Positions 44,936 to 54,229 are shown, counted from the first letter of the stretch. The stretch: DNA of 64,000 bases from Cyanobium usitatum str. Tous (GCF_963920485.1 NZ_OY986431.1:372001-436000); one strand, 5' to 3'. The notes: generated from the letters alone by a model not told the origin. Program-made: numbers and translations.

Positions 44936-45805
44936 ATGGTTGTATCCATAGACTCCCTCTCTTGCTTGGATTGCCTGATTTGGTTGCGGTCAGGTGCTGC
45001 TGCCGCCGAACGTCTTGGTCTCACCCAACCCACCGTTTCTCGCAATGTTTCTCGGGTTTCAGAGGTCTTTGGGGTTCAACTTGTTAAACCTAATGGCGAA
45101 TGGGGGTTGATAGGAGATACTACTCTTCTTAATATGGAGAGAACTGTTCATCAGCGGTATCGCTGGTTTCGTGATCTTCCATTGAGAATTGAGGCACAGT
45201 ATTATTCGGGTCCTTTGTTCTGCGACGGTCTGCTGAGTGGTTGGCATCCTGGCAACTTTGACTTTTTAGAGGTTCATACACCTCTACAGCATTTGCGCGA
45301 AGGAGTGATAGATGCTTGGATAGGTTCCTATCCAGATATCCCTGATGATGATAATGATTTTGCTTGCTTCCATCTGACTCGTCTGCCTACTTTCTTAGTT
45401 GTTGCTGAAGGGCACCCTTTGCTTGCATTGGGAAATCGCATCACCTTGGAAGATGTTAAGAGGTATCCATCCCTGGCACTTCCGGACAATTCCTTCCCGA
45501 AGGTTCAGAAAATCCTCCAGGAACTAGGTCTTTGGAGTCTCCCTCTGAATATTCAGCGGTATAATGGTAATTGGCAGGATAAAACACCTGAAAAACTTGC
45601 CGTTGGGTACGCTACTTCTCTCACCCTTCATCTCTTTAAATCACCTCAGGTTTTGCTCCCGATCCAGATCTCTCTTGAGGTTGGAGATACATTGATTGTT
45701 CGCCGTGAATACGCAGACCATCCGCGCCTGATGGAACTCCTAGAGCATCTTAAGTGCAAGGTGCTTGAACTATCGCAAAAGTTTGCTGATATCCGTATCC
45801 CTTAA
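44936..45805 (+). CDS. LysR-family transcriptional regulator
   Basis: 289 residues. N-terminal winged helix-turn-helix, residues about 8-60 (IWLRSGAAAAERLGLTQPTVSRNVSRVSEVFG), and an effector-binding domain beyond residue 85 (VHTPLQHLREGVIDAWIGSYPD; TRLPTFLVVAEGHPL). It is somewhat divergent in the linker. LysR proteins typically bind T-N11-A boxes and regulate a divergent gene plus themselves; two such boxes lie in the 128-base divergent region here. AT-rich in line with the island. Confidence 0.82.
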   Translation: MVVSIDSLSCLDCLIWLRSGAAAAERLGLTQPTVSRNVSRVSEVFGVQLVKPNGEWGLIGDTTLLNMERTVHQRYRWFRDLPLRIEAQYYSGPLFCDGLLSGWHPGNFDFLEVHTPLQHLREGVIDAWIGSYPDIPDDDNDFACFHLTRLPTFLVVAEGHPLLALGNRITLEDVKRYPSLALPDNSFPKVQKILQELGLWSLPLNIQRYNGNWQDKTPEKLAVGYATSLTLHLFKSPQVLLPIQISLEVGDTLIVRREYADHPRLMELLEHLKCKVLELSQKFADIRIP

Positions 45806-45901
45806 GTTTCTAGTTCCCGCTGCTGTCTGAACCCTTGGGTTCTACCCGCTCTTGAATAGCAATCTCTGGATAATTCAGTTTGCTCGCGCTGTCTTGCTTT
45901 C

Positions 45902-46309
45902 TTATGGGCATCTTATGTTCCCCATCTCTGTGCTTTTTTGATCTGCCTGTCTGGCGAGTGAGGCGCCTTTCGGGGTGTAGAAGGTGAATCCCAGGAGATT
46001 GCGGTATAGCAACTTGTTGTTCTTCTTAAGTCTTGCCTCCGCCTTCTTGCGACAGTCAATCAGTGCTTCGTAATTAATAATCCCCGAACTGCCTTCATTG
46101 GCATTTGCTTGTTCTGCTTGTCTTGCTAATCCTGGGCAAATCTGTTCGCGATACTTTCTGCCCAGGTCAATTTCTGCCACCATCGCCTGTGAAGCGAGAC
46201 TATCCCGTTCATCCTTCAGTGTGCTGCACTGGTTTTGTTCCGCTGCGAACGTGCTTCCAGACCACAGTGTGAGCAGCAAGCACACTGCTGTTCTATTGCT
46301 TCCTTTCAT
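45902..46309 (-). CDS. exported hypothetical protein
   Basis: 135 residues. Signal peptide MKGSNRTAVCLLLTLWSGSTFAA, then a helical, charged body with Cys at NQCSTLKDE, EQICPGLA, LIDCRKKA and the C-terminal NIRCP, an even number as expected for disulfides in the periplasm. Coupled by ATGA to the membrane protein upstream. Not recognised. Confidence 0.6.
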   Translation of the reverse strand: MKGSNRTAVCLLLTLWSGSTFAAEQNQCSTLKDERDSLASQAMVAEIDLGRKYREQICPGLARQAEQANANEGSSGIINYEALIDCRKKAEARLKKNNKLLYRNLLGFTFYTPKGASLARQADQKSTEMGNIRCP

Positions 46310-46500
46310 CTGCTAAGTGCCCACCGCAATGCTCCAATGGCAATGGACAGTCCCACCATTGTGTTCCATGCGATTGCTCTACGGGCACTGATGCGTTGTA
46401 AGAAGGGTGGCAGGGTCTGTGGGCGCTGCAGCAGTAGCAGTGTGGAGACCAGAAGGTAGGCAGCGGGGATGCCCAGGGCGATCAGGAGTTCTGTTCTCAT
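46306..46500 (-). CDS. small two-pass membrane protein
   Basis: 64 residues from the ATG at 46500: MRTELLIALGIPAAYLLVSTLLLL is the first segment, AIAWNTMVGLSIAIGALRWAL the second, joined by a short basic loop. Coupled by ATGA at both ends, so it is the middle gene of a three-gene unit with the proteins at 46497-46820 and 45902-46309. Confidence 0.6.
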   Translation of the reverse strand: MRTELLIALGIPAAYLLVSTLLLLQRPQTLPPFLQRISARRAIAWNTMVGLSIAIGALRWALSR

Positions 46501-46820
46501 CGCAGCATCAGCAGTCCGCCAGTCAGCAGACCAGCGACATGCACCAGCACTGTGTCCCTGTTGTGTGGTGGGTATGCCAGCAGTGGTCTGACGGGGTTGG
46601 GTTCGCTCTTGCTTGCCCAGATCAGGACTGAGAGCACCAGGAAGCACCCCAGGATCTGTAACCCGTGATTCAAGATCCCATCGGTTCCAAAACGGTTGAT
46701 GGTCTTCAGGTGGAAGGCGAGGTGCTGGACCTTGCCTGTGAGCACCGTGCTGACGGCAAAGATTCCACCCATGCTCACCGCTTTGCGGAGACCCCTGATC
46801 GGCAGCACCTGATGACTCAC
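46497..46820 (-). CDS. membrane hypothetical protein
   Basis: 107 residues with two or three hydrophobic segments (AVSMGGIFAVSTVLTG, LQILGCFLVLSVLIWA, VHVAGLLTGGLLML). First gene of a coupled unit of two small membrane proteins and one exported protein. Together they could form a small envelope complex; no family is recognised. Confidence 0.55.
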   Translation of the reverse strand: MSHQVLPIRGLRKAVSMGGIFAVSTVLTGKVQHLAFHLKTINRFGTDGILNHGLQILGCFLVLSVLIWASKSEPNPVRPLLAYPPHNRDTVLVHVAGLLTGGLLMLR

Positions 46821-46934
46821 TGGATCAAGACTGCAATGCGCGGGCGACCAGTTATGAGACCCCTCCTGAGGACAGTCTGACCGCTAAGGGACTCAATGGA
46901 CTCCTTGACCTCACCACCTCAGCGTGAGTAGTAC

Positions 46935-47222
46935 ATGTGTATCTGCTCTTGTGCGATGCCTGCTGCCCTTCCCGCCCCTTCTGCGACCCCCGCTGAAGAA
47001 TGGGAGTTCCTTGAGTGGAATGTCCTCAAACCATCCCGCTCCTCAAGCGTCTGCATCACCTGCCAGCACTTCCGCTACGAGGTCGGCAGGCATTGCGTCA
47101 CCCTGCTCACCTGTCCGATTCACCAGGGTCTGATTCCTCAAGGGGAGCACCTGACCAAGCGGTGTTCTCAATGGGTTGCACGGCAGGAACTCAAGCGGGG
47201 GTGGTGTCCTGAAGGTGGGTGA
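46935..47222 (+). CDS. small Cys-rich protein
   Basis: 95 residues (an ATG at 46956 would give 88). The middle part reads SVCITCQHFRYEVGRHCVTLLTCPIHQGLIPQGEHLTKRC in outline: C-x2-C-x9-C-x5-C-x2-H and a later Cys, a plausible zinc site. It shares CxxCQxF with the 50-residue protein at 42886. It is the last island gene before attR. The next 200 bases (47223-47422) hold no gene and must contain the new promoter of DUF1825. Confidence 0.55.
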   Translation: MCICSCAMPAALPAPSATPAEEWEFLEWNVLKPSRSSSVCITCQHFRYEVGRHCVTLLTCPIHQGLIPQGEHLTKRCSQWVARQELKRGWCPEGG

Positions 47223-47422
47223 GGTGGTCGCCTGTTACGGGTATTACTCATGACGCCAGTGCCCGTGGGTCTCATGGTTTTGGCAAAATTGAATGCAAGT
47301 CGCTGACATGGTGCTGAATTTGCTTCCTCGTGAGGTCATGAGACAGTTCAGAGTTGCAACGATGCAACTTGCTATTCCCCGCTTGCCCCTTGCAGTCACT
47401 GGTTTCTTCCTGGATCAGCACC

Positions 47423-47746
47423 ATGGCATTCTTTGAATCCGAAATCGTTCAAGACGAAGCCAAACGCTTGTTTGGTGATTACCAGCAGCTGATGCAGCTG
47501 GGTAGTGAATACGGCAAGTTTGATCGCGAGGGCAAGAAGCTCTACATCGAAAAGATGGAGGACATGATGGAGCGCTACCGGGTGTTTATGAAGCGCTTCG
47601 AGCTCTCCGAAGACTTCCAGGCAAAGCTCACCGTGGAGCAGCTACGCACCCAACTGGGCCAGTTCGGTATGACACCGGAAACCATGTTCCAGCAGATGCA
47701 CCAGACCCTGGAGCGCATGAAGTCTGAGCTGGAGGCCACCGCCTAG
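47423..47746 (+). CDS. DUF1825 family protein
   Basis: 107 residues, [25 protein letters not shown]..., with [33 protein letters not shown] and [16 protein letters not shown], the signature of this cyanobacterial family of unknown function. The gene is complete, but its first ten codons come from the island's attR side, so upstream control has been replaced. Only codon 3's first position region and flanks differ from the stub at 29417 (GCG versus GCA for codon 2). tyrS follows 47 bases downstream. Confidence 0.93.
   Translation: MAFFESEIVQDEAKRLFGDYQQLMQLGSEYGKFDREGKKLYIEKMEDMMERYRVFMKRFELSEDFQAKLTVEQLRTQLGQFGMTPETMFQQMHQTLERMKSELEATA
47429..47451. repeat. right attachment-site core (attR) of the 18-kb island
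   Basis: Exact repeat of the 23 bases at 29423-29445, here inside the complete DUF1825 gene (codons 3-10). Outside the repeat the two sites differ at once on both sides except for the ATGGC just before it. Confidence 0.85.
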
Positions 47747-47793
47747 CGGCTGCCTACGATCCCGCCACAGAGTCAAGGCGGGTCGCAGTTCGA

Positions 47794-49107
47794 ATGACAA
47801 CAGCTCAGCCTTCAACAGCTCAGCCGCCAGCAGAGCCACCTAGCGCGCAGCCTCCTCTGCCGGCCTGGCTTGAGCGGGGAATGGCGGATCTGTTCCCCGC
47901 CGGCAGCGGTGCAGGTGCCTGCGGCGACCCAGACCAGCAGCTAGCCGCTCGCCTGGAAGAGGCCAAGCGGGCCGGACGGTCCTTGCGCATCAAGCTCGGC
48001 ATCGACCCCACCGGCTCCCATATCCACCTGGGGCACTCGCTGCTATTCCGCAAGCTGCGGGCCTTCCAGGATGCTGGCCATATCGCCGTGCTGATCATCG
48101 GCGACTTCACCGCCCGCATCGGCGATCCCACCGGCAAGAGCGCGACCCGGGTGCAACTCAGCGCTGCTGCGGTAGAGGCCAATGCCGCCACTTACCTGCA
48201 GCAGCTGGGTCAGGGCCAGGCCCGCGAGCGCGCCCTGCTGGATTTCGAGACTCCTGGCCGGCTGGAGGTGCGCCGCAACAGCGAGTGGCTCTCAGGGCTT
48301 GACCTGCCTCAGGTGATTGAGCTGCTGGGCATCAGCACCGTGGGCCAGATGCTGGCCAAGGAGGACTTTTCCAATCGCTACGGCTCGGGGGCCCCCATCT
48401 CCCTGCACGAGTTTCTTTATCCGCTGCTGCAGGGCTACGACTCGGTGCAGGTGCAAGCGGATCTGGAGCTGGGTGGTACCGATCAAAAGTTCAACGTGGC
48501 CATGGGCCGCGACCTGCAGCGTCACTTTGGCCAGCGCCCCCAATTTGGAATGCTGCTACCGATCCTGCCGGGACTTGATGGCGTGCAGAAGATGAGCAAA
48601 AGCCTGGGCAACACCGTGGGCCTCGCGGAAGACCCCCTTTCGATGTATTCGAAGCTTGAAAAGGTTCCCGATGCGGTGGTCGACGACTACCTCACCCTGC
48701 TGACTGATTTGGATTTGGCGGGTCTGCCGCAGAACCCTAGGGAGCGTCAGAAACTGATGGCTCTGGAGATCACCCAGGCGCGCCATGGCGGGCCGGCGGC
48801 GGCGGCGGCCCAGCTTGATGCCGCCAAGCTTGTGACCGGTGCGGCGGGGAGCGGTGCGGCCGCCGCCGAGGTGCCGGAAGCGTCGCTGGCAGCGGTGAAC
48901 TTTCCCGCCAAGGCCTTCTATCTGCTCAGCGCCGTGGGTCTCTGCTCCAGCAGCAGCGAGGCCCGCCGCCAGATCCAGGGTGGCGGCGTCAAGCTAGATG
49001 GCGAAAAGCTGGCCGATCCCAATCACGAATTTGCCAGCCCTGATGCCCTCGCCGGCAAGGTGTTGCAGCTGGGCAAGAAGACCTTCCGGCGACTGGTGGC
49101 CGGCTGA
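47794..49107 (+). CDS. tyrS: tyrosyl-tRNA synthetase
   Basis: 437 residues. Charges tRNA-Tyr. Class I signatures GSHIHLGHS (HIGH) and [10 protein letters not shown] (KMSKS) are present; [11 protein letters not shown] and the C-terminal S4-like RNA-binding domain ([20 protein letters not shown]) complete it. The N-terminus carries about 25 extra Pro/Ala/Gln residues before the catalytic domain. Probably co-transcribed with DUF1825. Confidence 0.96.
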   Translation: MTTAQPSTAQPPAEPPSAQPPLPAWLERGMADLFPAGSGAGACGDPDQQLAARLEEAKRAGRSLRIKLGIDPTGSHIHLGHSLLFRKLRAFQDAGHIAVLIIGDFTARIGDPTGKSATRVQLSAAAVEANAATYLQQLGQGQARERALLDFETPGRLEVRRNSEWLSGLDLPQVIELLGISTVGQMLAKEDFSNRYGSGAPISLHEFLYPLLQGYDSVQVQADLELGGTDQKFNVAMGRDLQRHFGQRPQFGMLLPILPGLDGVQKMSKSLGNTVGLAEDPLSMYSKLEKVPDAVVDDYLTLLTDLDLAGLPQNPRERQKLMALEITQARHGGPAAAAAQLDAAKLVTGAAGSGAAAAEVPEASLAAVNFPAKAFYLLSAVGLCSSSSEARRQIQGGGVKLDGEKLADPNHEFASPDALAGKVLQLGKKTFRRLVAG

Positions 49108-49126
49108 GCGCTCCCCCCAGCAGCTC

Positions 49127-49324
49127 CTACCTGGTGCCCAGCAGGTCGTCCCAGCTAGGGCCCTGGGCTGCAGCTGCATCACCGGAACTGCTGCAGGGAA
49201 TGGTGATGCCCCCATCGCCCCAGGGCTGCCAGGCAGGTAGGGGGCAGGAGGCGCCCGGCTCAAGGCTGAGGGTCACCGGCAGGGGAGTGGAATCGGAGAA
49301 GGGCATGGCCACGGCTCGCACCAC
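49127..49324 (-). CDS. small hypothetical protein
   Basis: 65 residues from a GTG at 49324 (an ATG at 49306 gives 59). The text PFSDSTPLPVTLSLEPGASCPLPAWQPWGDGGITIPC and the end PSWDDLLGTR look like real protein rather than a shadow. No family recognised. It sits between tyrS and pyrF on the opposite strand. Confidence 0.45.
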   Translation of the reverse strand: MVRAVAMPFSDSTPLPVTLSLEPGASCPLPAWQPWGDGGITIPCSSSGDAAAAQGPSWDDLLGTR

Positions 49325-49365
49325 CCAAGCCTGGGCGGTGACATGGGGCCCTCAATGCAGCGCTG

Positions 49366-50148
49366 ATGCCATGGCGATGTCGCCTGGGCGACGCCCTATC
49401 TAGCCTGCAAGCAAGCTGCCAGCGGCCCTTGCTTGAGCCCAGTGATCGAATCATCGTGGCCCTCGATGGCATGGCGCCAGAGCAGGCCCTGTCCTTCACC
49501 GCCGCCGTACCCGAGCTGCGTTGGGTCAAGGTGGGACTGGAATTGTTTGTGGCTGGCGGACCGGCGGTGGTGCGGCTGCTGCGGGATCAGGGCAAGCGGG
49601 TGTTCCTCGATCTCAAGTTCCACGACATCCCGGCCACGATGGCCGGCGCCTGCCGCAGTGCCGCCCGCCTCGGTGCCGAGCTGATCACGGTGCATGCCAG
49701 TGCGGGCAGCGCGGCCCTGGGCGCGGCCCAGGCGGAGGCGCTGGAGTCGGCTGTGGCGGCAGGCCTGCCTGCCCCCACCCTGCTGGCTGTGACGGTGCTC
49801 ACCAGCTGGGAGCAGGCCCGTTTTGCCTCCGAGCTGGCGATTGGGGAGCCGCTTGCTGCCTACGTGCCCCGGCTGGCCCAGCTGGCGGCGGCGGCCGGTA
49901 TCGGTGGCTGCGTCTGCTCACCGCTGGAGGTGGCCGCCCTGCGGGCTGCCCATCCCGAGCCCTTTGCCCTGGTGACCCCCGGCATCCGCCCAGCTGGAGC
50001 GGCCCTTGGCGATCAGCAGCGGGTGCTGACGCCCGCTCAGGCCGTCGCCGCCGGTGCCAGCCAGTTGGTGATCGGCCGGCCGATCACGGCGGCGCCAGAT
50101 CCAGCTGCGGCCTTCGCGGCTTGTTGCCTGGAGCTGGGCGGGTTTTAG
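49366..50148 (+). CDS. pyrF: orotidine 5'-phosphate decarboxylase
   Basis: 260 residues. Last step of UMP synthesis. IIVALDGM opens the barrel and [12 protein letters not shown] contains the catalytic Lys-Asp pair; VTPGIRP and QLVIGRPIT bind the phosphate. The start is uncertain: about 25 residues precede the conserved region, and a TTG near 49430 would fit homologues better. Confidence 0.93.
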   Translation: MPWRCRLGDALSSLQASCQRPLLEPSDRIIVALDGMAPEQALSFTAAVPELRWVKVGLELFVAGGPAVVRLLRDQGKRVFLDLKFHDIPATMAGACRSAARLGAELITVHASAGSAALGAAQAEALESAVAAGLPAPTLLAVTVLTSWEQARFASELAIGEPLAAYVPRLAQLAAAAGIGGCVCSPLEVAALRAAHPEPFALVTPGIRPAGAALGDQQRVLTPAQAVAAGASQLVIGRPITAAPDPAAAFAACCLELGGF

Positions 50149-50162
50149 GTCACCAGTGAGCT

Positions 50163-51365
50163 TCAGGCCACCAGGGAGCTTCGGGGTACGAGTTCGGCGT
50201 AGAGCGCCTCTAAGGCGTCGATGTTGCCCTCCAGGGTGTAGCGCTCTAGGGCGCGGGTCCGGGCCCGCCGGCCCAGCTCAGCGGTGAGCACGGGTTGATC
50301 GCGCAGCACCGGAAGCAAGGTGCGCAGCTGGGTGGTAACGCCCTGGGTGCTGATCACGATGCCGGCGCCCCCCTCCAGCACCTCGCCGTCGGCGCCGGCG
50401 TCGGTGGCGATGCAGGCGGTGCCGCTGGCCATGGCCTCCAGCAGGGCCAGGCTCAGGCCCTCCACCAGGGAGGGCAGTAGAAACACCTCGGCTAGCTGCT
50501 GGAAGGCCACGCGCCGCTCCAGGCTGGGCTCATAGCCCCACCAGACCAGATCTGGTTCATCCCCCGGGGCCTGCAGCGCAGCGCGCAGGGGGCCATCGCC
50601 CACGATCACCAGCACGCAGCCGGCGGGTCGCACGAGCCGCCAGGCCTTGATGAGGGCCTCGACGTTTTTCTCAGTTGCCACCCGACCCATGTACAGAAAG
50701 ACGCGCCGGCCGGCAAAGCGCTGGCGCAGCTCCTGCAGGTCTGGGCTGGCAGCGGTGGCCAGCGATGCCGGCTGCCACATGGTGGTGTCGACGCCGTTGG
50801 GGATCACGGCCAGCCGCTCGGCCCGCACCCCCAGGCGCAGCAGCATCTCCGCCTGCAGCTCCGAAAACACGATCACCCGGTCAAATTTGGCAAGGGTGGG
50901 CCCATAGAGCTGGTAGGTGAGCTGCTGGGTGCCGGCGGTGAGGTTGCGCAAGCTGGCATCGAAGGCCGGATGAAAGGTGGCCACCACCGGCAGCCCCAGC
51001 TGCTGGCAGAGATCGGGTAAGCGGAAATCGAGGGGGGAGAGGGTGAGGCTGGCGTGGACCAGGTCGGGCTTGAGTCGCTCCAGGGATTCGCGCAATTCCC
51101 GCTGGGCCCCCAGCGATGGAATCGTGTACACCTGCGACTTCACCAGGTAGGGCAGGGCAACTTCCGGGCCGCCGCCATTGCTGTCGCCCTGGTTGTCAGC
51201 GTCCAGCAGGGCATCGCTGGAGCGAGCCAGGCTGCCGGGGGGGGTGTCGAAGTGGATAAAGCTGATCCCATGGCCCCGGCTGCGCAGCGCGTGAGTCGTG
51301 CTCAGTCCGTAGGTGACGTTGCCGCAGAACGGTGTTTTCTTGCCCAGCCAGGCAATGTGGGCCAC
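50163..51365 (-). CDS. glycosyltransferase family 4 protein
   Basis: 400 residues with the GT-B fold. The N-terminal domain has the usual acceptor half; the C-terminal donor half shows VFLYMGRVATEKNVEALIKAW, VIVGDGPLRAAL and the EGLSLALLEAMASG block (E-x7-E). It resembles cyanobacterial transferases acting on lipids or polysaccharides, but donor and acceptor cannot be read from the sequence. Last gene of a leftward run hpf-deoC-recO-MFS-this gene. Confidence 0.85.
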   Translation of the reverse strand: MAHIAWLGKKTPFCGNVTYGLSTTHALRSRGHGISFIHFDTPPGSLARSSDALLDADNQGDSNGGGPEVALPYLVKSQVYTIPSLGAQRELRESLERLKPDLVHASLTLSPLDFRLPDLCQQLGLPVVATFHPAFDASLRNLTAGTQQLTYQLYGPTLAKFDRVIVFSELQAEMLLRLGVRAERLAVIPNGVDTTMWQPASLATAASPDLQELRQRFAGRRVFLYMGRVATEKNVEALIKAWRLVRPAGCVLVIVGDGPLRAALQAPGDEPDLVWWGYEPSLERRVAFQQLAEVFLLPSLVEGLSLALLEAMASGTACIATDAGADGEVLEGGAGIVISTQGVTTQLRTLLPVLRDQPVLTAELGRRARTRALERYTLEGNIDALEALYAELVPRSSLVA

Positions 51366-51392
51366 CAGGGCTCGCGCGTCCGGAGTCTCACG

Positions 51393-52733
51393 CTACCAGC
51401 GCTGCCATGGCCGCTCCAATACGGCCGCCACCAGGGCAATGGCTGCCAGGCCCCAGAGCACCGGCAGCAGGCCGTAGCGGCTCACCACCGCCCCTGCCAG
51501 CACCAATGGCAGGCTCAGGGCCACGTTGATCAGGTTGTTTTGCAGGCCAAACACCTTGCCGCGCAGCTCTTCGGGGGTTTCTTCCTGGATTGTGGTTTGG
51601 GCGGGAATCGCCAGCAGGGCCGAGCCCACCCCCAGTACGCCGCAGAGCAGCAAGGTGAACACCAAATTGCCGCGCAACTGACCCAGCAGCACCAGGCTCC
51701 AGCCGATCGTGCCCAGGCCCGTGGCAGCCAGGTGGCGGCGGTTGAGCCCCTGGCCCAGCTGGGCCACGGCCAGGGCCCCAATGGCCAGGCCCAGGCCGCT
51801 CATCGCCAGCAGGGTCCCAAACTGGGTGGGGCCAAGTCCGGGGATGGCCGCCGCCAGGCTGATCGCCAGCACGTAAAGGGCGGCAAGCAGGCTGTAGAGC
51901 AACACCAGCTGCACCATGGCGCTGAACACCCGTGGCCGCTCCCGCAGCACCTGTATCCCCTCGCCGATCTCCTGCCACACGGTTGTGCGGCTCGGCGGCC
52001 GAGGCGGCTCCTGCCAGCGGATTCGGCTGATGGCTACGGCCGCCAGGCCATAGCAAAGCGGCAGCAGTAGAAATTCACCGCCGCTGATGCCGATGCGTTG
52101 CAGGCCCAGGTTTAGGAGCCGCAGGATCGGATCACCCAGGGCAAAGCCCACGATCGTGGCGGCCATGCTGGTGGCCTGATATAGCGAGTTTGCGGCTAGC
52201 AGCTGGTCGCTGGGCACCAGCTGGGGTAGGGCTGCCTGTTCGGCCGGCGCAAAAAACTGGGTCAGCACCGACTCGAAAAAGGTCATCAGCACCAGCCCCC
52301 AGTAACCCCAGCTCAGCCCCAGCCACTCGGGGCCCTCCACCAGGCAGAGGGGGGCAAGCAAGACCAGCAGCGCCCGCAGGCCGTTGGAGGCCACCATCAC
52401 GCCCCGCTTGGGCCAGCGGTCGGCCCAGACCCCGGCGACAGTGCCCAGCAGCATGGCTGGAATCGTGTTGGCCACGTAGATCCCCGTGGCCAGCAGGGTG
52501 ATCATCTGAGCCCGGGTTTCGGGCAGGTCCAGCCGGATTGCCGAGGCAGCCTCCGCCAGGGCTGGGTTGGCTTCAGGCGTTCCCTTCACCCAGGTCTGGG
52601 CGATCAGGAACACCATCAGCACGATGTAAAACTTGTCCGCCAGCTGGGAGAAGATCTGGCCAAGCCAGAGCCAGCGGAAATCGGGTAGCGCCAGAACGCC
52701 CTGCAATCCGGTGGCGTTGGAATTGCCGCTCAA
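51393..52733 (-). CDS. MFS transporter
   Basis: 446 residues with about 12 membrane segments. The loop 2-3 motif GVWADRWPKRGVM is typical of MFS, and LGGKVFG-type text near the second half (EELRGKVFGLQNNL) is seen in the drug/lipid exporter branch. The substrate is unknown. It lies 25 bases after recO and 27 before the glycosyltransferase, so export of a product or uptake of its acceptor is conceivable. Confidence 0.85.
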   Translation of the reverse strand: MSGNSNATGLQGVLALPDFRWLWLGQIFSQLADKFYIVLMVFLIAQTWVKGTPEANPALAEAASAIRLDLPETRAQMITLLATGIYVANTIPAMLLGTVAGVWADRWPKRGVMVASNGLRALLVLLAPLCLVEGPEWLGLSWGYWGLVLMTFFESVLTQFFAPAEQAALPQLVPSDQLLAANSLYQATSMAATIVGFALGDPILRLLNLGLQRIGISGGEFLLLPLCYGLAAVAISRIRWQEPPRPPSRTTVWQEIGEGIQVLRERPRVFSAMVQLVLLYSLLAALYVLAISLAAAIPGLGPTQFGTLLAMSGLGLAIGALAVAQLGQGLNRRHLAATGLGTIGWSLVLLGQLRGNLVFTLLLCGVLGVGSALLAIPAQTTIQEETPEELRGKVFGLQNNLINVALSLPLVLAGAVVSRYGLLPVLWGLAAIALVAAVLERPWQRW

Positions 52734-52758
52734 ACTGGCTCGAATTGCTGCAGGCTCG

Positions 52759-53553
52759 TCATGATGGCGCAGCCCCGGCTGCCAAGCCGGTGCGCAGCAG
52801 CCGGAAGGCCCGGGGTTTGCGGCTGAGATGCTCCTGGCACCAGTGCTCCACTAGCTCCAGCAAGTGCAGCCACACCGGCAGGGGGCCCATCAGTTCGCCA
52901 TCGCGCCGGCGGGGCAGGTTGGGCCGCAGCAGCCGTTGCAGCAGGGCCAGTTCGGATGCATTGAGCACCACCCGCGCCCCCGGCACGCCACCGATCACCA
53001 ACCCCTCGCTCGGCACCAGGCTGCAGCGCCAATTCCAATCGCCCACGGGTGGATCCAGGGGCTCACCACTGCGGCTGCAGCAGCCCAGGGGTAAGGCGTA
53101 GCCGCCGAGGGCCAGCAGGTGGACGCTGCCCTGCACCGCAATTGCCAAGGCTTCTAGGTCGCAGCCCCGCTTCTGCACCAGGGCGTCGAGGCGGCCCAGC
53201 TGCATCAGTAGGTCGCCCAAGATTCCGGCGGAGGGTGCGTCGCTTGGAACCAGGGCCAGGCAGAGCTCCATCAGGGCCTGGGCGGCGGCGAGGGCCTCCA
53301 GCTGCTGGGCCAGGCCGCTGTAGCTGCGCAGCACTTTCAGTTGACGCACCCGCCTCAGGCCGCTGCGACCGCCCACCTGCAGGCGTAGATGGCTCAGGGG
53401 CACGGCGGCGGCCAGGCTGCTGCGGGGTCTGCGCGCCCCCGGCACGGCCAGCCGCACCACCCCCTCCTCGTCGCTGAGCAGGGTGAGCAGCCTGTCGTTT
53501 TCGCCCAGGGGCCGGCAGCTCAGCGCCAACCCTTCAAGGCTTTGCTCCGGCAC
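52759..53553 (-). CDS. recO: DNA repair protein RecO
   Basis: 264 residues from a GTG 7 bases after the deoC stop. The N-terminal OB fold reads LEGLALSCRPLGENDRLLTLLSDEEGVVRLAVPGARRPRS, typical of RecO, followed by the helical domain. RecO acts with RecF and RecR to load RecA on SSB-coated gaps. The frame is open further, but homology begins here. Confidence 0.9.
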   Translation of the reverse strand: MPEQSLEGLALSCRPLGENDRLLTLLSDEEGVVRLAVPGARRPRSSLAAAVPLSHLRLQVGGRSGLRRVRQLKVLRSYSGLAQQLEALAAAQALMELCLALVPSDAPSAGILGDLLMQLGRLDALVQKRGCDLEALAIAVQGSVHLLALGGYALPLGCCSRSGEPLDPPVGDWNWRCSLVPSEGLVIGGVPGARVVLNASELALLQRLLRPNLPRRRDGELMGPLPVWLHLLELVEHWCQEHLSRKPRAFRLLRTGLAAGAAPS

Positions 53554-53560
53554 GGTTGCT

Positions 53561-54229
53561 TCAGCCCCGCATCGCCTGGGCCAGGGCCACGCCGCGGCTG
53601 GTGCCGAGCCGGGTGGCGCCAGCCTCCACCAGGGCGAGGGCCTGCTCCAGGTTGGCGATGCCACCGGAGGCCTTGATGGCTGCCCGCCCGCGGGCCAGCT
53701 GGCGCAGCTGTTCGATGTGGTCCACCGTTACCGCTGGCCCAAAGCCGCTGCCGCTTTTAAGGAAGCGGGCGCCGGCATCGATGCTGATCTCCACCAGCAG
53801 GGCCAGGGCGTCGGGATCCAGCCTGCCCACCTCCAGGATCACCTTCACCGGCAGGCCCAGCTCGCAGATGGCGGCCAGTTCGTCGTGGATCGGCGTGCTC
53901 TGGCGGTCCGCTAGGGCGCCGAAATCGGGCACCACGTCCAGTTCGTCGGCCCCGGCCTCAGCCGCTGCCACCGCTTCGGCCAGCTTCACCGCCGCCGGCA
54001 CGGCACCGAAGGGGAAGCCCACCACGGCAATCAGCTGGGGGCTGGCGCCCTTGCCCTCAAGGGGCAGCTGCTCCCTAGCAGTGGCCACCCAGCGGGAGGC
54101 CACGCACACCCCGGCAAAGCCGAAATGGCGGGCTTCCTCGCAGCACTGGCGCACGGCGCTGCTGCCGTGGTGGGGATCCAGCAGGGCGTGGTCGATCAGG
54201 GGGGCTAGGTCTGGCCGGTCGGCGCTCAC
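53561..54229 (-). CDS. deoC: deoxyribose-phosphate aldolase
   Basis: 222 residues, TIM barrel. Cleaves 2-deoxyribose 5-phosphate. GADELDVVPDFGAL, VKVILEVGRL, FLKSGSGFGP (Schiff-base Lys) and IKASGGI (second catalytic Lys) are all present. The start overlaps the hpf stop by 4 bases. Gene order hpf-deoC-recO is common in picocyanobacteria. Confidence 0.95.
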   Translation of the reverse strand: MSADRPDLAPLIDHALLDPHHGSSAVRQCCEEARHFGFAGVCVASRWVATAREQLPLEGKGASPQLIAVVGFPFGAVPAAVKLAEAVAAAEAGADELDVVPDFGALADRQSTPIHDELAAICELGLPVKVILEVGRLDPDALALLVEISIDAGARFLKSGSGFGPAVTVDHIEQLRQLARGRAAIKASGGIANLEQALALVEAGATRLGTSRGVALAQAMRG

